Origin: Cystobacter fuscus
GTDB taxonomy: Bacteria > Myxococcota > Myxococcia > Myxococcales > Myxococcaceae
NCBI RefSeq assembly: GCF_002305875.1
Contig: NZ_CP022098.1
Span: 3,286,001 to 3,350,000, forward strand
Length of the DNA stretch: 64,000 bases
Direction of reading: 5' to 3'
A program made the translations under genes and the position numbers. Shown piece after piece: positions 61,782-64,000 of the stretch (positions within the stretch are counted from its first letter, which is position 1; each line of letters begins with the position of its first letter). The notes below the pieces were generated by a model. It saw only the letters and a list, made by a program, of their open reading frames with translations. It did no database searches and was not told where the DNA came from.

Positions 61782-64000
61782 ATGGAAAACGACAAGACGG
61801 TTCCATCACCTCCTGGGTTGGCTCCCGCGGTTCTTCCCGCGGGATGGACGGTCGCCGACCGCTTCGTCATTCAGGACCTCGCGGGCAGTGGAGGCATGGG
61901 GTTCGTCTACCGGGCGTTGGATCAAGTCACCGGCCGGCAGGTGGCCCTCAAGTTGTTGCTGGTGGGCGCCTCGGCGGACGCGGCGATGCGCTTCCACCGC
62001 GAGGCCCAGCTGCTCGCGGGCCTGACCCATCCGGCCATTGTCGCCCACGTGGCGCATGGCACGCTCGCGGAAGGTCCGCCCTACCTGGCGATGGAGTGGC
62101 TCGAGGGGGAGGAACTCTCGCACCGCCTGCATCGCGGGCCGTTGAGCCCCACGGAGAGTCTGGCCATGGTGCGCCGCGCCACCGAGGGCCTCGCCGTGGC
62201 CCACCGCCAGGGCGTGGTCCATCGCGACATCAAGCCCTCCAACCTCTTCCTGCGCGCGGGCCGCCCCGAGGACGTGGTGCTGCTGGACTTCGGGCTGGCC
62301 CGCTATGCCGCGCCCTCGCTGGATGCGGTCACCGTGGCGGGCACGGTGGTGGGCACTCCGGGCTACATGGCGCCCGAGCAGGCCTCGAGCCAGGACGAGA
62401 TCCCCCCCGCGGCGGACATCTTCTCGCTGGGCTGCGTGCTCTACGAGTGCCTCACGGGCCAGCCGCCCTTCTCGGCCCCGCACTTCGCCGCCGTGCTGGC
62501 GAAGATCCTCTTCGCCGACCCGGTGCCCCTGCGCAGGCTGCGTCCGGACCTGCCGCAGGGCTTGCGCGGGCTGGTGGACCGGATGCTGGCCAAGGATCTC
62601 GCGCGCCGGCCGGCGGATGCCGACCAGCTCTTGCGCCTGCTGGCGGAGCTGGACACCGTGCCCCGCATGCTGTCCTCCGCGACGATCCCCGGTCCCTCCG
62701 GCATGGCGGGCGCCGAGCAGAAGCTCTTCAGCGTGCTGCTCGTGTCCACCCATACGCCTGGCCCGGAGGGGGCGACCCGGGTGCTCCAGCCCGGCGCGGC
62801 GCCCCGGGATGCCCTGCGCGCGGCCCTCAAGAACTCGGGGGCGCAGGTGGAGTTGCTGGCGGACGGCTCGCTGGTGGCCACGGTGATGCCCGAGCGGGGC
62901 ACCGCCACGGATCAGGCGGCGGTGGCGGCCCGCTCCGCCCTGTCCTTCAAGGAGCACTGGCCCGATGCCTCGGTGGTGCTCGTCACCGGCGTGGGGCAGC
63001 TCAACGAGCGCCTCCCGGTGGGCAACGCCATGGACAAGGCCGGAGAGCTGCTGCGCCACGTGGGCAAGGAGCACGCCACCGGCCCGGTGGTGATGGACGA
63101 GGTCACCGCGGGGCTGCTGGGCCCGGGCTTCCAGTTGTCACGCGTGGAGCAGGGCATGTTCGTGCTGCGGGGCGAGCAGCTCGGCGTGGACGAGTCCCGG
63201 CTGTTGTTGGGCAAGCCCACGCCGTGCGTGGGCCGGGATCAGGAGCTGTCCCTGCTGGAGATGACCTTCCAGAACAGCGCGGAGGAGTCCACCGCGAAGG
63301 CGGTGCTGGTGACGGCGTCCGCGGGGACGGGCAAGTCCCGGTTGCGCCATGAGTTCCTCCGTCGCATGGAGCGCAACGCGCCGCGGACCCTGGTGCTCCT
63401 GGGGCGTGGGGATCCGATGAGCGCGGGCGTGGCCTCCGGCCTGCTGGGGCAGGTGTTCCGGCGGCTGTGCGGCATCGTGGAGGGCGAGCCCCTGCAGGTG
63501 CAGCGGGAGCGGTTGCGCGAGCGCATCTCGCGGCACCTGCCGGAGGAGCGGGCCGAGGGGACGGTGGAGTTCATCGGCGAGCTGTGCGCCGTGCCCATGC
63601 TCGACGAGGACGATGTGTTGATGCGCTCCGCGCGCAATGATCCCCGGCTGATGAGCACCCAGGTGGAACGGGCGCTGGTGACCTTCCTCGAGGCGGAGTG
63701 TGCCCAGCACCCGGTGTTGCTGGTGCTGGAGGATCTGCACTGGAGCGACGCGCTGACGGTGCGGCGGGTGGACGCGCTCTTGAGAGACCTGGCCGAGCAG
63801 CCCTTCGGGGTGCTGGCCCTGGCGCGGCCCGAGGTGAAGGACATGTTTCCCTTCCCCTGGACGCGGCGCTTCCAGGAGGTGCCGCTGCAGGGCCTGAGCC
63901 GCAAGGCGAGCGGGCGGCTCGTCCGGGAGGTGCTGGGGCCCCGGGTGGAAGAGAGCGTGGTGCGCTGGGCGGTGGAGATGGCCGACGGCAACGCGCTCTT
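61782..64000 (+). CDS. Ser/Thr protein kinase fused to AAA/STAND-type ATPase (partial)
   Basis: Open from ATG 61782 to the window end (739 codons, no stop). Hanks kinase: GSGGMGFVYRALD, VALKLLL, VVHRDIKPSNLFL, LLDFGLARY, GTPGYMAPEQ. Then a region like a degenerate class III cyclase (LLADGSLVATVMPERG, VGNAMDKAGELLRHVGKEHA) without metal aspartates. Then a P-loop ATPase with VTASAGTGKSRLRHEF and Walker B HPVLLVLEDLHWSD. This order (kinase, cyclase-like, AAA) is common in large myxobacterial signalling kinases, usually followed by TPRs beyond what is visible here. Divergent from the B-box gene. Confidence 0.87.
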   Translation, partial: MENDKTVPSPPGLAPAVLPAGWTVADRFVIQDLAGSGGMGFVYRALDQVTGRQVALKLLLVGASADAAMRFHREAQLLAGLTHPAIVAHVAHGTLAEGPPYLAMEWLEGEELSHRLHRGPLSPTESLAMVRRATEGLAVAHRQGVVHRDIKPSNLFLRAGRPEDVVLLDFGLARYAAPSLDAVTVAGTVVGTPGYMAPEQASSQDEIPPAADIFSLGCVLYECLTGQPPFSAPHFAAVLAKILFADPVPLRRLRPDLPQGLRGLVDRMLAKDLARRPADADQLLRLLAELDTVPRMLSSATIPGPSGMAGAEQKLFSVLLVSTHTPGPEGATRVLQPGAAPRDALRAALKNSGAQVELLADGSLVATVMPERGTATDQAAVAARSALSFKEHWPDASVVLVTGVGQLNERLPVGNAMDKAGELLRHVGKEHATGPVVMDEVTAGLLGPGFQLSRVEQGMFVLRGEQLGVDESRLLLGKPTPCVGRDQELSLLEMTFQNSAEESTAKAVLVTASAGTGKSRLRHEFLRRMERNAPRTLVLLGRGDPMSAGVASGLLGQVFRRLCGIVEGEPLQVQRERLRERISRHLPEERAEGTVEFIGELCAVPMLDEDDVLMRSARNDPRLMSTQVERALVTFLEAECAQHPVLLVLEDLHWSDALTVRRVDALLRDLAEQPFGVLALARPEVKDMFPFPWTRRFQEVPLQGLSRKASGRLVREVLGPRVEESVVRWAVEMADGNAL

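Overview
The window is high-GC DNA that reads like a myxobacterial chromosome, most likely Cystobacterineae (Cystobacter, Archangium or Melittangium type). The clues are myxobacteria-restricted families (DUF2381, DUF6310 and DUF5953 proteins, a TIGR02269/SitA-type lipoprotein), many lipoproteins, Hanks-type kinases, FHA and TPR proteins, and a MoxR/DUF58 cluster. The species is an inference.

Layout. 1-4.4 kb: gene debris (GST and LysR fragments, IS66 transposase tail, truncated DUF2381) around an intact membrane histidine kinase. 4.4-6.1 kb: a lipoprotein toxin-like gene (apparently frameshifted) with an overlapping immunity-like gene. 6.1-7.0 kb: a gene-poor gap with a tmRNA-3'-end-like scar. 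7-18.9 kb: cell-envelope genes (CotH-like lipoprotein, degenerate phospholipase D-fold protein, metallopeptidase/PD40/beta-barrel fusion, LVIVD lipoprotein) and an EAL protein.

18.9-41.3 kb is the centrepiece: a non-flagellar type III secretion locus. It holds sctI, J, L, N, O, P, Q, R, S, T, U and V, plus features that recall a flagellum: a FliO-like protein, a FliA/WhiG-type sigma factor, a stand-alone FlhB C-terminal domain and a possible FlgM-like protein. I see no secretin (SctC) and no classical translocators. Four near-identical sigma28-type promoters (-35 GAAA/GCAA, exactly 15 bases, -10 NNCGATAA) precede the first gene of the main operon, two duplicated 73-aa proteins and a DUF1521 protein with a GDPHVD self-cleavage motif. 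This suggests that the locus carries its own flagellar-style sigma regulon for secreted components. Four SycD-like TPR proteins are candidate chaperones.

41.4-51.3 kb: a tail-anchored double-FHA protein and a TPR lipoprotein (convergent to sctV), a small beta-barrel, an RDD protein, an expansin-like lipoprotein, and an overlapping adenylate cyclase / Ser-Thr kinase / LysM-FecR operon. 51.4-54 kb: a second lipoprotein toxin-like gene with two tandem immunity-like paralogues. 54-61.7 kb: SpoIIM-like protein and a B-box/DUF4129/DUF4350/MoxR/DUF58 operon, in which the DUF4129 gene is broken in a 10-base homopolymer. The window ends inside a large kinase-ATPase gene.
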